Positions 37,061 through 48,372 of a DNA stretch of 64,000 nt are shown in pieces. Positions within the stretch are counted from its first letter, which is position 1, and every line of letters begins with the position of its first letter. The notes below the pieces were generated by a model that did no database searches, was not told the origin of the DNA, and worked only from the letters and a program-made list of their open reading frames with translations. This DNA comes from Echinimonas agarilytica (GTDB taxonomy: Bacteria; Pseudomonadota; Gammaproteobacteria; Enterobacterales; Neiellaceae), in NCBI RefSeq assembly GCF_023703465.1, contig NZ_JAMQGP010000006.1, forward strand, positions 62,001-126,000, read 5' to 3'. The position numbers and the translations under genes were made by a program.

Positions 37061-39373
37061 ATGAACGCTAAGGTATTTGCCTTGTCTGCAGTAGCTCTTG
37101 CTTTGAGTGGGTGTGGTGGCAGCAATAGCACCGCTAATTCGAGTGGTGCAGTTGCACTGACGGGTGACACAGTTGTGGGTCAAACATTAACGGCCACAGT
37201 CTCTGATGGAAATGGAACAAGCGGCTCGTCGTTCGCGTACGAATGGACCGCAAGCGGTGAATGGCTTTCTACCGTGACTGGCAGTACCTATGTGCTGACG
37301 ACGGAAGAAATTGGCAAAGATATTTCAGTTCGTGTGCGGTATACCGATGACGATGGCTATTCCGAGAATGTAACGGCAACCTCAGCCGAAGTCACCGACA
37401 TTGTTCCAGACAATGTGGAAGGCACTGTTGATATTTCAGGTGTGTTGGAATCCGGTGAGCAACTGACGGCGAACGTTACAGATGCTAACGGTACCAGTGG
37501 CTCTGCAATTGCGTATCAGTGGATGGCTGACGATGTAGCCATTGCAGATGCAACCTCGATGACATTTTTGCTCACCGATACGCAAATAGGAGCGTTGGTG
37601 ACGGTGTCTGCAGCCTATGTTGATAACAATGAGTATGATGAGTCAGTCATATCTGCTGCTACAGTCGCTGTTGCACCAGCTCCTATTGTTCCGCCCGATG
37701 TTGATGATCCAGGCTCTGTGAGTATCGATAAAACATCCAATATTGTGATGGGCGATGTACTCACTGCATTGGTCCTCGACGGAAATGGCACCACAGCTGG
37801 CATCAACTACCAATGGAAAGCGGATGATGTTGATATTTCGGGGGCCACCGGAATGACTTATACCGCAGCGGCATCTGATTTAGGCAAAGTGCTGTCAGTG
37901 AACGCAATTTATATCGACGATGATGGATATGCTGATGACGTGAATGCCGCTGTTGAAGAGCGGGTCTATAGCGTTATTGCAACAGACGAGGCAAGCTTAG
38001 AGTTAGCGTTGGCTGGTGCGGTTGATGGTGATTGGATTGCTCTAGGCAACGGTACGTTTGCAGGCATGACGGAAAAAACCTTAAGTGTTGCGGCAACCCT
38101 GACTCAAACAGAGCTCAGCACAGCTACGATTAGCGGCGAAACATGCATCGTGATTAATGGTGATGGCGCAGTGGTCGATGGCTTACACTTTTCCGAAACT
38201 AACTTCATTTCAGGCGGCACCTGCGATAGCAACGGCAATACAACATTGTTTGTTGAAGCTGACAATGCTGTTGTTCGTAACACGACATTCTCGGGCGATA
38301 TCGCAACCACTGAATATGTGTTTTTGGGAATGAAAGGCAATGATAACCTGGTTGAACGCAACTTGTTTGAGGGCCGCAATGTCTCCTTAAAGAACGGTGC
38401 CTTGTCAGTTTACAGCAATGAAACCGTTGGTGAACAAGAGCGCCTCACGGTGCAGTACAATCTTTTCAAAGATATGGAACAGGAAGATTCTTCCTCTGAC
38501 AGTTCTGCCTCTGTCATCAACTTGGGCCGTTCAACAGGTCTCGATTCCATCGGACAGGCTGGCCATAAGGTTCAGTACAACCGTTTTGACAACATCAACG
38601 TTGCCAAACGTATGATGCGAGTACAAACCTCAAATGCGCTGATTCACGCTAATACTATCGTCAATAGCACCGGCATGATTGCTGTTGAGGATGGCTCGGG
38701 CAATGTGGTGACTAACAACGTGATTATTCCGTTGGGGACTGAAGACAAAGAAGGTGGGATCTTCTTCACCCCAATGGGTCATACGATTTCAAACAATTAC
38801 ATTGAAAACGTATCTGAAGATGACGGGGCTTATGGGGCGCTCGTGATGAATTCAGATTCAATCGACCTATCGACCTCTAAAGGCAATGGTTTCATTATCG
38901 ATGCGGGAGTGGAAGATTTGACGGTGACAATTGAAGGCAACACGATCGTCAATGCCAAGCATGGTTTAAACTTTGATGACAAAGATTGTATGAACTTAGA
39001 TCCCTTGGTATTAGTGAGTAATAACCTCATCGCTAATGAAGCTGCTAACGCAAATGGTGCTGAATCTGAAGCTGCACCATTCAAGGACTTTGTGGCTGAA
39101 CCGTGTTCGCTGAAATCAGGTTCGGACTACAGCAACAACCACTTCTATGCCGATGAACTGTCTGATTCAACAGACTTTGATTTCAATGGTAAGGGCCAAA
39201 CGGATGGCAATATTGGTGCCGATGACATGTTAGATATGGCCGATATTGTGCGTGATGCAGCTGGTTTAGCCAGTGGTCAAGGTGCTGATGCTGGAATTGG
39301 TGCCGATACATCAAGCTTGATGCTTATTACTGAAGAACAAGTGGGCCCCGGTTCTACTTGGACGGCGAATTAG
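37061..39373 (+). CDS. Beta-helix lipoprotein, PL6-like, with three N-terminal repeats
   Basis: A 770-residue surface lipoprotein. The lipobox is LSGC with Cys18. Three tandem Ig-like repeats of about 85-95 residues follow (each with GxxLTAxVxDGNGTxG and YxDDDGYxxxV signatures, about 31-110, 118-205 and 215-305). A parallel beta-helix domain comes next, with stacked N-x-V/I-x-N-N turns (NLVERNLFEGRN, HKVQYNRFDNIN, HTISNNYIENVS). The helix region resembles PL6 polysaccharide lyases (alginate lyase/chondroitinase B), but I could not confirm the catalytic Lys and Arg, so lyase activity is an inference. GGGGA upstream supports the start. Confidence 0.68.
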   Translation: MNAKVFALSAVALALSGCGGSNSTANSSGAVALTGDTVVGQTLTATVSDGNGTSGSSFAYEWTASGEWLSTVTGSTYVLTTEEIGKDISVRVRYTDDDGYSENVTATSAEVTDIVPDNVEGTVDISGVLESGEQLTANVTDANGTSGSAIAYQWMADDVAIADATSMTFLLTDTQIGALVTVSAAYVDNNEYDESVISAATVAVAPAPIVPPDVDDPGSVSIDKTSNIVMGDVLTALVLDGNGTTAGINYQWKADDVDISGATGMTYTAAASDLGKVLSVNAIYIDDDGYADDVNAAVEERVYSVIATDEASLELALAGAVDGDWIALGNGTFAGMTEKTLSVAATLTQTELSTATISGETCIVINGDGAVVDGLHFSETNFISGGTCDSNGNTTLFVEADNAVVRNTTFSGDIATTEYVFLGMKGNDNLVERNLFEGRNVSLKNGALSVYSNETVGEQERLTVQYNLFKDMEQEDSSSDSSASVINLGRSTGLDSIGQAGHKVQYNRFDNINVAKRMMRVQTSNALIHANTIVNSTGMIAVEDGSGNVVTNNVIIPLGTEDKEGGIFFTPMGHTISNNYIENVSEDDGAYGALVMNSDSIDLSTSKGNGFIIDAGVEDLTVTIEGNTIVNAKHGLNFDDKDCMNLDPLVLVSNNLIANEAANANGAESEAAPFKDFVAEPCSLKSGSDYSNNHFYADELSDSTDFDFNGKGQTDGNIGADDMLDMADIVRDAAGLASGQGADAGIGADTSSLMLITEEQVGPGSTWTAN

Positions 39374-39422
39374 TTTTCCGCTCCCTTGAGCGCATGGTGT
39401 TGCGCTCACTCTACCTCTGTTT

Positions 39423-39451
39423 AGCCAACTTTGTATAAGTTGGCTTTTTTT
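39423..39451 (+). terminator. Terminator of the beta-helix lipoprotein gene
   Basis: Arms AGCCAACTT (39423-39431) and AAGTTGGCT (39437-39445), loop TGTAT, then a run of T to 39451. Confidence 0.88.
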
Positions 39452-39535
39452 ATGCCAGTGTTACTTGAACGCTTTCTCGCAGCGCGGGCAACACATCTTG
39501 CTGTGCAGGGCTTGCCCATGTAGGAGTTATGCCAC

Positions 39536-42115
39536 TTACAACGTGTTTTTCCAGCGGTATAGCAAATCCAAAGCTTGACGTGGGCTGAGGTCGTCGACAC
39601 GTAACACTTCTAACTCGTCTAGGATAGGAGAAGGCTCAGGCAGCATCGACAGTTGAATTTCAGCAGGTTGCTGAGGTGCATGATCCAATAGTGTAGGGAG
39701 CTGTTCTAACTCCTTTAATTTGTGTTTGGCTCGTTTTAATACCGCTGCAGGCACCCCGGCTAATTGGGCAACCTGAATGCCGTAACTCTTGCTCGCGGGC
39801 CCCTCTTGAACAGCATGCATAAAGGCAATTCCGTCGTCATGCTCAATGGCATCTAAGTGCACGTTGACCATGCTCGGATGTTGTTGCGGCAAAAGTGTTA
39901 ATTCAAAGTAGTGCGTGGCAAACAGTGTGTAGGCTTTAATTTTTAGGGCCAGCTGCTCGGCACATGCCCATGCTAAAGACAGGCCGTCATAGGTACTTGT
40001 GCCGCGCCCAATCTCATCCATCAATACCAAACTGTTAGGTGTTGCGTGATTGAGAATGGTGGCCGTTTCTGTCATTTCAACCATGAACGTTGACCGGCCA
40101 CTGGCCAGGTCGTCAGACGCGCCAATACGCGTAAATATTCGATCGATTGGGCCAATCTGAGCAGATTCTGCAGGAACAAAGCTGCCGATGTGCGCCATCA
40201 ATACAATGAGAGCTGCTTGTCGCATGTATGTGGATTTACCGCCCATATTGGGGCCGGTTACCAGCAGCATTCTTCGTTCGCTATTCATGTAAAGCGGGTT
40301 GGCAATAAATGGATCGCCAGAGAGCTGCTCGACTACGGGGTGACGTCCGCTTTCAATTTGGAGGCCGGGCTTATCGGTCAGTACTGGACAACAGTAATTA
40401 AGGCTTATTGCACGTTCAGCTAAATTTTGGCATACATCCAGCTCTGCAATTGCCAGAGCCATTTCTTGTAATGGCTCTAAATGTGGCATGAGATGGTCAA
40501 ACAACTCTTCATATAGGCGCTTTTCCAATGCCAGAGCTCGGCTTTGGCTAGTGAGCACTTCGTCTTCGTATTCTTTTAATTCTGGCAGAATAAAACGCTC
40601 GTTATTTTTAAGTGTTTGGCGTCGAATATAATTCGCGGGTACTAAATCGCCGTAGCTGCGACTCACTTCAATAAAGAAGCCGTGAACTTTGTTGTAGCCC
40701 ACTTTTAAGCTGGGTATACCGGTTCGCTCGCGTTCGCGTTCTTCGAGCTCCGTCAGATAACCAGATGCGTTTGCACTTAAGGCGCGCAGTTTATCCAGCT
40801 CAGCATCGTACCCTTCAAGCAATACACCTCCATCTCGAATGACCACGGGAGGGTTTTCAACAATAGCTGATTCAAGTAGTTGTTGAATGGCATCTTGTGG
40901 CTTGGTTGCACTTTGAACCGCGGTCAGTTTACTGCTCGTCGGTGCGGCTAGAATAGTTTGAATATCGGTTAGCTGTTGCAGTGATGCTCTAAGCCGGGCG
41001 AAATCGCGGGGGCGGGCGGTGCGTAAAGCAACGCGGGCTAAAATTCGTTCCACATCCCCTATGTGTCGCAACACAGCGTTAAGATCGTCCCCGTAGCCTT
41101 CGTCAATAATCTCTTGGATGGCTTGCTGACGCTGAGTCAATACTTGTTGGTTCCGCAATGGTTGATGAAGCCAGCGTTTTAGCAGCCGGCTTCCCATTGC
41201 GGTGGCGGCTTTATCTAATACCGCAGAAAGGCAGGTGGCGGTGTCGCCGGATAGGCTTTGGGTAATCTCCAAATTTTTTCGTGTGGCTGCATCCAGCTGG
41301 ATCGTATCGTTTTGATCCACCGGATGAATACTTCTGATGTGCGGCAATGACGTTCGCTGGGTGTCTTTGATGTACTGCAACACGCAGCCTGCCGAAGATA
41401 GACCTACGGGCATGTTTTCAACTTCAAAGGCATCGAGCGAGTGAACTTTGAATTGCCGGCACAATAAATCGCGGCAAGTCTCTAATTCAAACTCCCACAC
41501 GGGCCGTTTTCGTAAGCCTGTTTGCTGTTGTAATAGCGCGACATAGGGAAAATCTTCGGAATATAGCAATTCAGCGGGTTGAGTGCGTTGTAATTGAGTG
41601 AGAAAAGCGTCGTGATCATTTAGCTCCATGACCTGAAAGCGGCCACTGCTAATATCCAATGTGGCATAACCAAATTTGCCGGAATGAAACGACACCGCGC
41701 CCAATAAGTTGTCAGAACGTTCCTGAAGCAAGGCTTCATCGCTCACCGTGCCGGGCGTAACAATACGAGTAACTTGTCGTTCCACAGGCCCTTTACTGGT
41801 GGCTGGGTCGCCAATCTGCTCACAAATAGCCACTGATTCGCCCAGTTGTACTAAACGAGCCAAATATCCTTCAACAGCATGATACGGCACACCCGCCATC
41901 GGAATCGCGTTGCCACCGGTTTTGCCGCGTTTGGTGAGTGAGATATCCAGTAGCTCTGAGGCTTTTTTAGCATCGTCGAAAAACAGCTCGTAAAAATCTC
42001 CCATACGATAAAACAGTAAAACCGTGGGGTGCTGAGCTTTAATGCGCAAAAATTGTTGCATCATGGGGGTGTGGGACGATAAATCAAGTTCAGCGGTGGC
42101 AGTAGTCGTTGTCAC
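39536..42115 (-). CDS. mutS: DNA mismatch repair protein MutS
   Basis: Recognises mispaired bases and starts repair. The N-terminal mismatch-binding motif is [11 protein letters not shown]. The ATPase has Walker [10 protein letters not shown], and later [12 protein letters not shown] and ATHYFEL. I place the start at GTG 42115, with GAGG six bases before it, giving about 859 residues like E. coli MutS (853); an upstream ATG at 42145 would add ten poorly matching residues. It is divergent from recA, a common gammaproteobacterial arrangement. Confidence 0.96.
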   Translation of the reverse strand: MTTTTATAELDLSSHTPMMQQFLRIKAQHPTVLLFYRMGDFYELFFDDAKKASELLDISLTKRGKTGGNAIPMAGVPYHAVEGYLARLVQLGESVAICEQIGDPATSKGPVERQVTRIVTPGTVSDEALLQERSDNLLGAVSFHSGKFGYATLDISSGRFQVMELNDHDAFLTQLQRTQPAELLYSEDFPYVALLQQQTGLRKRPVWEFELETCRDLLCRQFKVHSLDAFEVENMPVGLSSAGCVLQYIKDTQRTSLPHIRSIHPVDQNDTIQLDAATRKNLEITQSLSGDTATCLSAVLDKAATAMGSRLLKRWLHQPLRNQQVLTQRQQAIQEIIDEGYGDDLNAVLRHIGDVERILARVALRTARPRDFARLRASLQQLTDIQTILAAPTSSKLTAVQSATKPQDAIQQLLESAIVENPPVVIRDGGVLLEGYDAELDKLRALSANASGYLTELEERERERTGIPSLKVGYNKVHGFFIEVSRSYGDLVPANYIRRQTLKNNERFILPELKEYEDEVLTSQSRALALEKRLYEELFDHLMPHLEPLQEMALAIAELDVCQNLAERAISLNYCCPVLTDKPGLQIESGRHPVVEQLSGDPFIANPLYMNSERRMLLVTGPNMGGKSTYMRQAALIVLMAHIGSFVPAESAQIGPIDRIFTRIGASDDLASGRSTFMVEMTETATILNHATPNSLVLMDEIGRGTSTYDGLSLAWACAEQLALKIKAYTLFATHYFELTLLPQQHPSMVNVHLDAIEHDDGIAFMHAVQEGPASKSYGIQVAQLAGVPAAVLKRAKHKLKELEQLPTLLDHAPQQPAEIQLSMLPEPSPILDELEVLRVDDLSPRQALDLLYRWKNTL

Positions 42116-42310
42116 AAAAGGCCTCAGGCATTGCACTGCGCCCAACCATCGTCAGGCGCTTATCAGCAGAATAATTAACCTTCAAATGGTACCAAGTGAA
42201 TAAAACAACGTACACGTTTTGTGGCATAAAGATCGGCTCGGTCGCCAAATATCTTTCAGAACGAAAATAGAGAGTTAGCGCCATAGTTTAAAAATTATTT
42301 TATACAGGGG

Positions 42311-42338
42311 TTGATACTGTATGAATGAACAGTATACT
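42311..42338 (+). promoter_or_regulatory. recA promoter
   Basis: TTGATA (42311-42316), 16-base spacer and TATACT (42333-42338), covering the LexA box. Transcription should begin near 42345, about 50 bases before the recA start. Confidence 0.75.
42315..42334 (+). promoter_or_regulatory. LexA (SOS) box of recA
   Basis: TACTGTATGAATGAACAGTA fits the gammaproteobacterial consensus, with both CTG and CAG cores and symmetric TACTGT/ACAGTA ends. It lies between and overlaps the -35 and -10, so bound LexA would block RNA polymerase. Confidence 0.92.
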
Positions 42339-42396
42339 GATTCCAACGTTAAAGACATGATTTGCCGCCGAGCGGCTCACCCGGAGAAACCGAGTA

Positions 42397-43434
42397 ATGG
42401 ATACTAATAAACAAAAAGCTCTTGATGCCGCTTTAGGACAGATTGAACGCCAATTTGGTAAGGGTTCAATTATGCGCTTAGGCGATAGCAAAGTGATGGA
42501 AATTGATAGTGTCCCTACGGGCTCGCTTACCTTGGATATTGCCTTGGGTATCGGAGGTTTGCCTTATGGTCGTATCGTTGAAATCTACGGTCCAGAGTCC
42601 AGCGGTAAAACCACGTTAACCTTGCAAGCCATTGCTGAAGCGCAGAAACAAGGTAAAACATGTGCCTTTGTTGATGCAGAGCATGCGCTCGACCCTATTT
42701 ATGCTGAAAAGTTGGGTGTGAACGTAGATGATCTTCTGGTTTCTCAGCCTGACACCGGTGAGCAAGCACTCGAAATTTGTGACATGTTAGTGCGCTCAAA
42801 CGCCGTTGAACTCATCGTGGTCGATTCTGTTGCAGCACTGACACCTAAAGCCGAAATTGAAGGCGATATGGGTGATTCACACGTAGGGTTGCAAGCGCGT
42901 TTGATGTCGCAAGCGCTTCGTAAACTAACGGGTAATATCAAGAAAACTAATTGTATGGTGATCTTCATTAACCAGATTCGTATGAAGATTGGGGTTATGT
43001 TCGGAAACCCTGAAACCACAACGGGTGGTAATGCGCTTAAGTTCTACTCATCGGTTCGTCTTGATATTCGCCGCATTGGTGCAATTAAAGATGGTGACGA
43101 GGTGGTCGGTAACGAAACTCGCGTTAAAGTTGTGAAGAATAAGGTTGCTCCGCCATTTAAAGAAGCCCACTTCCAGATTATGTATGGCCAAGGTATCAGT
43201 AAAGAAGCAGAGCTGCTCGACTTGGGCGTGAAAGAGAAATTGGTCGAAAAGTCAGGAGCTTGGTATAGCTACAATGGCAATCGTATTGGCCAAGGTAAAG
43301 CTAACTGTGTGAAGTACTTAAAAGAGCACGTAGAGATTGCGCAAGAAATTGAGAAACTTGTGCGTGATCGTTTGTTGGTGAAAGCTGTACCAGAAGAAGA
43401 CTTGGTTGAAGACGAGCAAGAGCCAGCTTTGTAA
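42397..43434 (+). CDS. recA: Recombinase RecA
   Basis: The strand-exchange ATPase and SOS co-protease. Walker A is GPESSGKTT (about residues 66-74); other hallmarks are [46 protein letters not shown] in part, and loop L2 near [25 protein letters not shown]. 345 residues, normal size with an acidic C-terminus. It is preceded by a promoter with a LexA box and followed 15 bp later by recX. Confidence 0.98.
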   Translation: MDTNKQKALDAALGQIERQFGKGSIMRLGDSKVMEIDSVPTGSLTLDIALGIGGLPYGRIVEIYGPESSGKTTLTLQAIAEAQKQGKTCAFVDAEHALDPIYAEKLGVNVDDLLVSQPDTGEQALEICDMLVRSNAVELIVVDSVAALTPKAEIEGDMGDSHVGLQARLMSQALRKLTGNIKKTNCMVIFINQIRMKIGVMFGNPETTTGGNALKFYSSVRLDIRRIGAIKDGDEVVGNETRVKVVKNKVAPPFKEAHFQIMYGQGISKEAELLDLGVKEKLVEKSGAWYSYNGNRIGQGKANCVKYLKEHVEIAQEIEKLVRDRLLVKAVPEEDLVEDEQEPAL

Positions 43435-43449
43435 ACACTTTACGTTACA

Positions 43450-43923
43450 TTGATTCCTAAACAGGCTTCAGTTCCTGATTTGCAACAGGCGGTGAAAACC
43501 GCCGTTGATCTATTATCGCGCCGAGATCATTGTCGGCGCGAACTTCTTACAAAACTACATCAACGTGGTTTTCCTCAAACTGTTGCTGTTCAAGCATTAA
43601 ACCGCTGTGAGAACGAACGTTGGCTGTGTGAAACTCGCTTTGCCGAGAGTTATGTTCGGATTAAGGCCGGTAAGGGCTACGGGCCAAGCCGAATTCGCCA
43701 AGAATTGCTGATGAAAGACGTCTCGGAGTTAGATGTAGAGGCAGGTTTTCGAGCGCTGTGTGATGATGAGCATGACTGGTTTGAATCCGCAAAGAATCAG
43801 CGTATTAAGCATTTTGGCCACATGCCAGCGTCAGAATCTAAGCTGCGGCAAAAGCAACAACGTTATTTGTTTAACCGAGGATTTACCTCTGAACAGATAC
43901 GCTATGCATGCAATGACGAATAA
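43450..43923 (+). CDS. recX: Regulatory protein RecX
   Basis: Limits RecA filament growth. 157 residues composed of the RecX helical repeats: AVDLLSRRDHCRRELLTKLHQRGF, CETRFAESYVRIKAGKGYGPSRIRQELLMKDV and a C-terminal YLFNRGFTSEQIRYA. The start is TTG 43450 without a strong ribosome site, which would keep output low compared with recA. It is read through from recA; no terminator was seen between them. Confidence 0.92.
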   Translation: MIPKQASVPDLQQAVKTAVDLLSRRDHCRRELLTKLHQRGFPQTVAVQALNRCENERWLCETRFAESYVRIKAGKGYGPSRIRQELLMKDVSELDVEAGFRALCDDEHDWFESAKNQRIKHFGHMPASESKLRQKQQRYLFNRGFTSEQIRYACNDE

Positions 43924-43970
43924 AAATTCATAGTCGGCGAGATTATACAGTAGAAACTTTGTTCGAGCGT

Positions 43971-43985
43971 TGCGTATAATACGCA
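43971..43985 (+). promoter_or_regulatory. Palindrome containing the alaS -10 element
   Basis: TGCGTAT-A-ATACGCA is a perfect 7+1+7 inverted repeat whose centre is TATAAT (43975-43980). In E. coli alanyl-tRNA synthetase represses its own gene by binding a palindrome at the promoter; this could be an equivalent site. No good -35 was found. Confidence 0.55.
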
Positions 43986-44056
43986 GTCTTTTTTCGGGTA
44001 TTGCGCTTTTATTGAAGGGCAGTGCTCACAAGTTTCAACTATTTCGGGAACGACGC

Positions 44057-46687
44057 ATGCACATGTCCAGCGCAGATCTTCGCGAAGCATTCTTAGAATT
44101 CTTCCGCAAGCAAGGTCACCAAATCGTACCATCAAGCTCTTTGGTGCCACACGACGACCCAACGCTTTTGTTCACTAATGCTGGTATGAATCAGTTCAAA
44201 GATACCTTTCTTGGTACTGAAAAGCGCAACTACACTCGAGCCACATCATCGCAACGCTGCGTCCGTGCTGGCGGCAAACATAACGATTTAGAAAACGTTG
44301 GTTACACGGCTCGCCATCACACGTTTTTCGAAATGCTAGGCAACTTTAGTTTTGGTGATTACTTCAAGAAAGAAGCGATCCACTACGCATGGCAGTTTTT
44401 AACAGAAGTATTAAAGTTACCGAAAGAGCGCCTGTTGGTAACTGTTTATGCAACTGATGACGAAGCATTCGGTATCTGGGAAAAGCAGATTGGCGTCCCC
44501 AAAGACCGCATTATCCGTATTGGCGACAAATCGCCAGAGAAACCATATGAATCAGATAACTTTTGGCAAATGGGCGACACCGGCCCTTGTGGCCCGTGTT
44601 CTGAGATTTTTTATGATCATGGTGAGCACATTTGGGGGGGGCCTCCAGGCTCGCCAGAAGAAGACGGTGACCGTTTCATCGAAATCTGGAACCTAGTATT
44701 TATGCAGTTCAATCGCCAAGCGAGTGGCGAGATGCAGCCTTTGCCTAAGCCTTCTGTTGATACTGGCATGGGTTTAGAGCGTATTGCTGCAATTCTGCAA
44801 GACGTGCACAGCAACTACGAAATCGATATTTTCCAAAATCTCATTAAGGCGGCTGCCACGATATTAGACGTTAAGGATCTGGAAAATAAATCCTTGCGAG
44901 TGATTGCCGACCACATCCGTTCATGTGCGTTCTTAATCACCGACGGAGTTATGCCGTCGAACGAAGGCCGCGGCTATGTATTACGCCGAATTATCCGACG
45001 CGCGGTAAGACACGGCAATAAATTAGGCGCAAGCAAGCCATTTTTCTTCCGGCTAGGATCGGCATTGGCGCTTGAAATGGGGTCAGCTTTTGCTGAATTG
45101 CACCAACAAATGCCAGTCATTGAGCGTGTACTTCAGGTTGAAGAAGAGCAGTTTTTACGAACGCTGGATCGCGGTTTAACATTGCTTGACGCTGAATTGG
45201 AAAACCTGAACGGTAAAATAATCCCAGGTGAAACAGTATTCAAACTCTATGATACATACGGTTTTCCGGCTGACTTGACGGCTGATATTGCGCGTGAACG
45301 CGAACTCGAAATTGACCAAGAAGGTTTCGACAAAGCGATGGAAGCGCAGCGCCAACGCGCGAAAAAAGCGAACCAATTTGGTGTTGATTACAATCAGGGC
45401 GTTGTGATTGAAGAGAAGTCGGAGTTCGAGGGCTATGATGGTGTTTCAAACCTCGCGACAGTGACTGCCATCTTCAATCAAGAGGGTGAGTCTATTCAGC
45501 AACTGACCAACGGCCAAAATGGTCAGGTGGTGTTAGACCGCTCATCGTTCTATGCCGAAAGCGGCGGGCAAACCGGCGACACCGGCGAACTCATTATGGG
45601 GGATGGCGCGTTCACGGTGACTGACACGCAAAAGTCGGGTGAAGCAATTGTTCATATGGGTTATGTTGCGCACGGCGAAATTCATGTGGGCGAAGAATTA
45701 ACTGCACAAGTTGATGAAGTTCGTCGTCAATCGATTCGCTTAAATCACACGGCCACTCATTTGTTACACGCGGCATTGCGCAAAGTTCTTGGCGACCATG
45801 TTCAGCAAAAAGGCTCGCAAGTCGGGCCCGACCGTTTGCGTTTTGATTTCAGCCATTTCGAACCTATTAGTTTGTCCACCACTCGTCACATCGAGCAATT
45901 GGTAAACGAGGAAATCCGCCGCAACGTTGCCGTTGGCACAGAACTGATGGATTTAGATACGGCCAAGCAAGCCGGTGCCATGGCTCTGTTTGGTGAGAAG
46001 TATGATGATGAAGTTCGCGTTGTTTCTATGGGAGAATTTTCTACTGAACTATGTGGTGGTATTCACGTAGACCGTACAGGTGATTTGGGAACATTCAAAA
46101 TCACATCAGAAGGTGGCATTGCTGCGGGAGTGCGTCGTATCGAAGCCGTTACTGGCGCCCATGCTTGGAATCATTTGTACGATATTGCTGACACCTTACT
46201 TGAGGTTAGTGGCTATGTGAAAGGTGATTCAACCAACGCCAAAGATAAAGTTCGCCAATTAGCAGAACGTCAGCGCTGGTTGGAAAAAGAAGTTGAGAGA
46301 CTCAATGCCAAATTAAGTGCAGCTGCCGGTAGTGAACTTGCAGAGCAAGCAATTGATATTTCGGGCATAAAGGTCTTGGTTGCCAACCTTGAAGGTGTTG
46401 ATGGCAAATCATTACGTAGCACGATGGATGAGCTTAAGTCCAAACTAGGCGCATGTGTGATTGTGTTGTCGGCCGTGAATGACAACAAAATATCGCTCAT
46501 CACAGGCGTCGCTAAAGAAGTGACGGGCAAAGTAAAAGCCGGTGAGTTGGTTAACATGGTTGCACAGCAAGTGGGAGGGAAGGGCGGTGGACGTCCAGAT
46601 ATGGCCCAAGCTGGCGGTAGTGATGTGAATGCATTACCAGCAGCCTTAGAGTCAGTGACGCCTTGGTTGCAGGAGCGTTTGGGTTAA
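44057..46687 (+). CDS. alaS: Alanyl-tRNA synthetase
   Basis: A class II synthetase charging tRNA-Ala, with editing and dimerisation domains. The N-terminus [27 protein letters not shown] and [15 protein letters not shown] belong to the catalytic part. The editing site shows [12 protein letters not shown] (HxxxH) and [15 protein letters not shown]-Ala domain ends the protein ([11 protein letters not shown]). I choose ATG 44057 (GGGAA six bases before); ATG 44063 is possible. About 876 residues, as in E. coli. The gene holds an eight-G run at 44634-44641, but the frame is intact. Confidence 0.96.
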   Translation: MHMSSADLREAFLEFFRKQGHQIVPSSSLVPHDDPTLLFTNAGMNQFKDTFLGTEKRNYTRATSSQRCVRAGGKHNDLENVGYTARHHTFFEMLGNFSFGDYFKKEAIHYAWQFLTEVLKLPKERLLVTVYATDDEAFGIWEKQIGVPKDRIIRIGDKSPEKPYESDNFWQMGDTGPCGPCSEIFYDHGEHIWGGPPGSPEEDGDRFIEIWNLVFMQFNRQASGEMQPLPKPSVDTGMGLERIAAILQDVHSNYEIDIFQNLIKAAATILDVKDLENKSLRVIADHIRSCAFLITDGVMPSNEGRGYVLRRIIRRAVRHGNKLGASKPFFFRLGSALALEMGSAFAELHQQMPVIERVLQVEEEQFLRTLDRGLTLLDAELENLNGKIIPGETVFKLYDTYGFPADLTADIARERELEIDQEGFDKAMEAQRQRAKKANQFGVDYNQGVVIEEKSEFEGYDGVSNLATVTAIFNQEGESIQQLTNGQNGQVVLDRSSFYAESGGQTGDTGELIMGDGAFTVTDTQKSGEAIVHMGYVAHGEIHVGEELTAQVDEVRRQSIRLNHTATHLLHAALRKVLGDHVQQKGSQVGPDRLRFDFSHFEPISLSTTRHIEQLVNEEIRRNVAVGTELMDLDTAKQAGAMALFGEKYDDEVRVVSMGEFSTELCGGIHVDRTGDLGTFKITSEGGIAAGVRRIEAVTGAHAWNHLYDIADTLLEVSGYVKGDSTNAKDKVRQLAERQRWLEKEVERLNAKLSAAAGSELAEQAIDISGIKVLVANLEGVDGKSLRSTMDELKSKLGACVIVLSAVNDNKISLITGVAKEVTGKVKAGELVNMVAQQVGGKGGGRPDMAQAGGSDVNALPAALESVTPWLQERLG

Positions 46688-46719
46688 GCAACTCGATAAG
46701 ATGAGATGGAGTATTAGAT

Positions 46720-47943
46720 ATGGCGTTATACGTCCTTAAGTTCGGTGGTACCTCTGTAGGTACCGTAGAGCGAATTCAAGCGGTCGCAGAGCGACTGAAG
46801 CGCTATCGTGATGAAGGACATCAAGTGGTTGTGGTTGTGTCCGCTATGAGTGGTGAGACCAATCGCTTGGTGGGTCTTGCGAAGGCCATTAATGACCAAC
46901 CCGTTAACCGAGAGCTGGATGTACTGCTGTCGACGGGGGAGCAAGTGACGATTGCGTTATTGTCGATGGCTCTGATGGCTATTGGTGTACCAGCGTGTTC
47001 AATGACTGGTGACCAAGTTCAGATCACTACAGATAGCAAGCACAGCAAAGCACGTATTACTGATATTGCTCAAGATGCAGTGATGGACGTGTTGAACAGC
47101 GGGAAAGTTGCAGTTGTTGCCGGATTCCAAGGCCGAGATGAACTTGGCAACATCACCACTCTTGGTCGAGGTGGTTCTGATACCACTGCCGTAGCGGTTG
47201 CTGCTGCTATTAAAGCTGACGAGTGCCGTATTTATACCGATGTTGATGGTGTGTACACCACAGACCCCCGTGTTGAGCCCAATGCGCGTAAAATGGACAC
47301 CATCACCTTTGAAGAAATGCTTGAACTTGCAAGTTTGGGCGCCAAAGTTTTGCAAATTCGTTCTGTCGAGTTTGCTGGAAAATATAATGTACCCCTTCGT
47401 GTTCTATCTTCGTTTGAAGAAGGTGGCGAAGGTACTCTGATTACGTTTGAGGAGCAGGATATGGAAGCGCCATTAGTATCTGGCATTGCGTTCAACCGAG
47501 ATGAAGCTCGATTGTCAATATTAGGTGTTCCGGATCAGCCTAACATGGCAGGCTCCGTATTGTCGCCAATTGGGCGCGCCGACATTGACGTGGATATGAT
47601 TATTCAGAACTCGGTAGGTGACAACACTGCTGACTTTACCTTTACTGTCCCTCGGAGTGATTACAATCGAGCACAAGAGGTGCTGAACCAAGTCGCAGCA
47701 GACCTCGGCGCGCGTGAAGTACGTGGTGATGACAAGATTGCAAAAATCTCAGTTGTTGGTGTCGGTATGAAAAGCCATGCAGGTGTTGCATCAACGATGT
47801 TTGAATCATTAGGCAGTGAAGGAATCAACATTCAGTTGATCTCAACGTCAGAAATTAAAATTTCTGTAGTTGTTGAGGAGAAATATCTGGAATTAGCTGT
47901 CAGAACGTTACACAGTGCGTTTAAGTTGGACGAACAAGGCTAA
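46720..47943 (+). CDS. lysC: Aspartate kinase
   Basis: Phosphorylates aspartate, the first step to Lys, Thr, Met and diaminopimelate. The start YVLKFGGTSVGTVERI and GRGGSDTTAVAVAAAIKADECRIYTDVDGVYTTDPR are kinase hallmarks (second quoted only in part by motif). Two ACT domains at about 265-400 bind the feedback effector. 407 residues is the monofunctional Pseudomonas-like class, shorter than E. coli LysC (449). Placement between alaS and csrA is conserved in many marine gammaproteobacteria. Confidence 0.94.
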   Translation: MALYVLKFGGTSVGTVERIQAVAERLKRYRDEGHQVVVVVSAMSGETNRLVGLAKAINDQPVNRELDVLLSTGEQVTIALLSMALMAIGVPACSMTGDQVQITTDSKHSKARITDIAQDAVMDVLNSGKVAVVAGFQGRDELGNITTLGRGGSDTTAVAVAAAIKADECRIYTDVDGVYTTDPRVEPNARKMDTITFEEMLELASLGAKVLQIRSVEFAGKYNVPLRVLSSFEEGGEGTLITFEEQDMEAPLVSGIAFNRDEARLSILGVPDQPNMAGSVLSPIGRADIDVDMIIQNSVGDNTADFTFTVPRSDYNRAQEVLNQVAADLGAREVRGDDKIAKISVVGVGMKSHAGVASTMFESLGSEGINIQLISTSEIKISVVVEEKYLELAVRTLHSAFKLDEQG

Positions 47944-48057
47944 GTTTGGTGGTCGTTCAATAAATGCAAATTTTTCCGAGCGTTAGAGTAGAACCATGTA
48001 CTATAATCGTGATCTACCCAGCGCCGGATAGTGGAATAGTATAAAAGGAGCTAGCGA

Positions 48058-48246
48058 ATGCTGATATTAACCCGTCGAGTCGGTGAGACTTTGATGATTG
48101 GCGATGATGTGACTGTAACTGTCCTCGGTGTGAAGGGCAACCAAGTACGAATAGGTGTTAATGCACCAAAAGAAGTCTCTGTACACCGTGAAGAGATTTA
48201 TCGACGCATTCAGGCCGAAAAGGGTCCTGAAGAAGGCGAATATTAA
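48058..48246 (+). CDS. csrA: Carbon storage regulator CsrA
   Basis: A small RNA-binding post-transcriptional regulator that blocks ribosome sites containing GGA. 62 residues beginning [20 protein letters not shown]; the RNA-contact [10 protein letters not shown] segment is present. AAGGAG lies just before the ATG (about 48045-48050). A TATAAT at 48002-48007 is a candidate -10. A hairpin follows the gene, then the tRNA cluster. Confidence 0.96.
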   Translation: MLILTRRVGETLMIGDDVTVTVLGVKGNQVRIGVNAPKEVSVHREEIYRRIQAEKGPEEGEY

Positions 48247-48282
48247 GCTTTAACGAGTTTTTTATACGTTTTAAGTGATACT

Positions 48283-48310
48283 GCCGGCATATTGCCGGCT
48301 TTGTTGTTTT
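48283..48310 (+). terminator. Terminator of csrA
   Basis: Stem GCCGGC (48283-48288), loop ATATT, GCCGGC (48294-48299), followed by TTTGTTGTTTT. Confidence 0.75.
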
Positions 48311-48372
48311 GGGTGACTTTTGATCCACTTGTTTAAATAGTCGGCAACTAGTAAAAAAGCATCAAAAATCAT

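Noticed and set aside
44634-44641. Run of eight G in alaS as a frameshift or phase-variation site
   Set aside because: The frame is intact and the encoded [13 protein letters not shown] matches the family; slippage is possible but unsupported.
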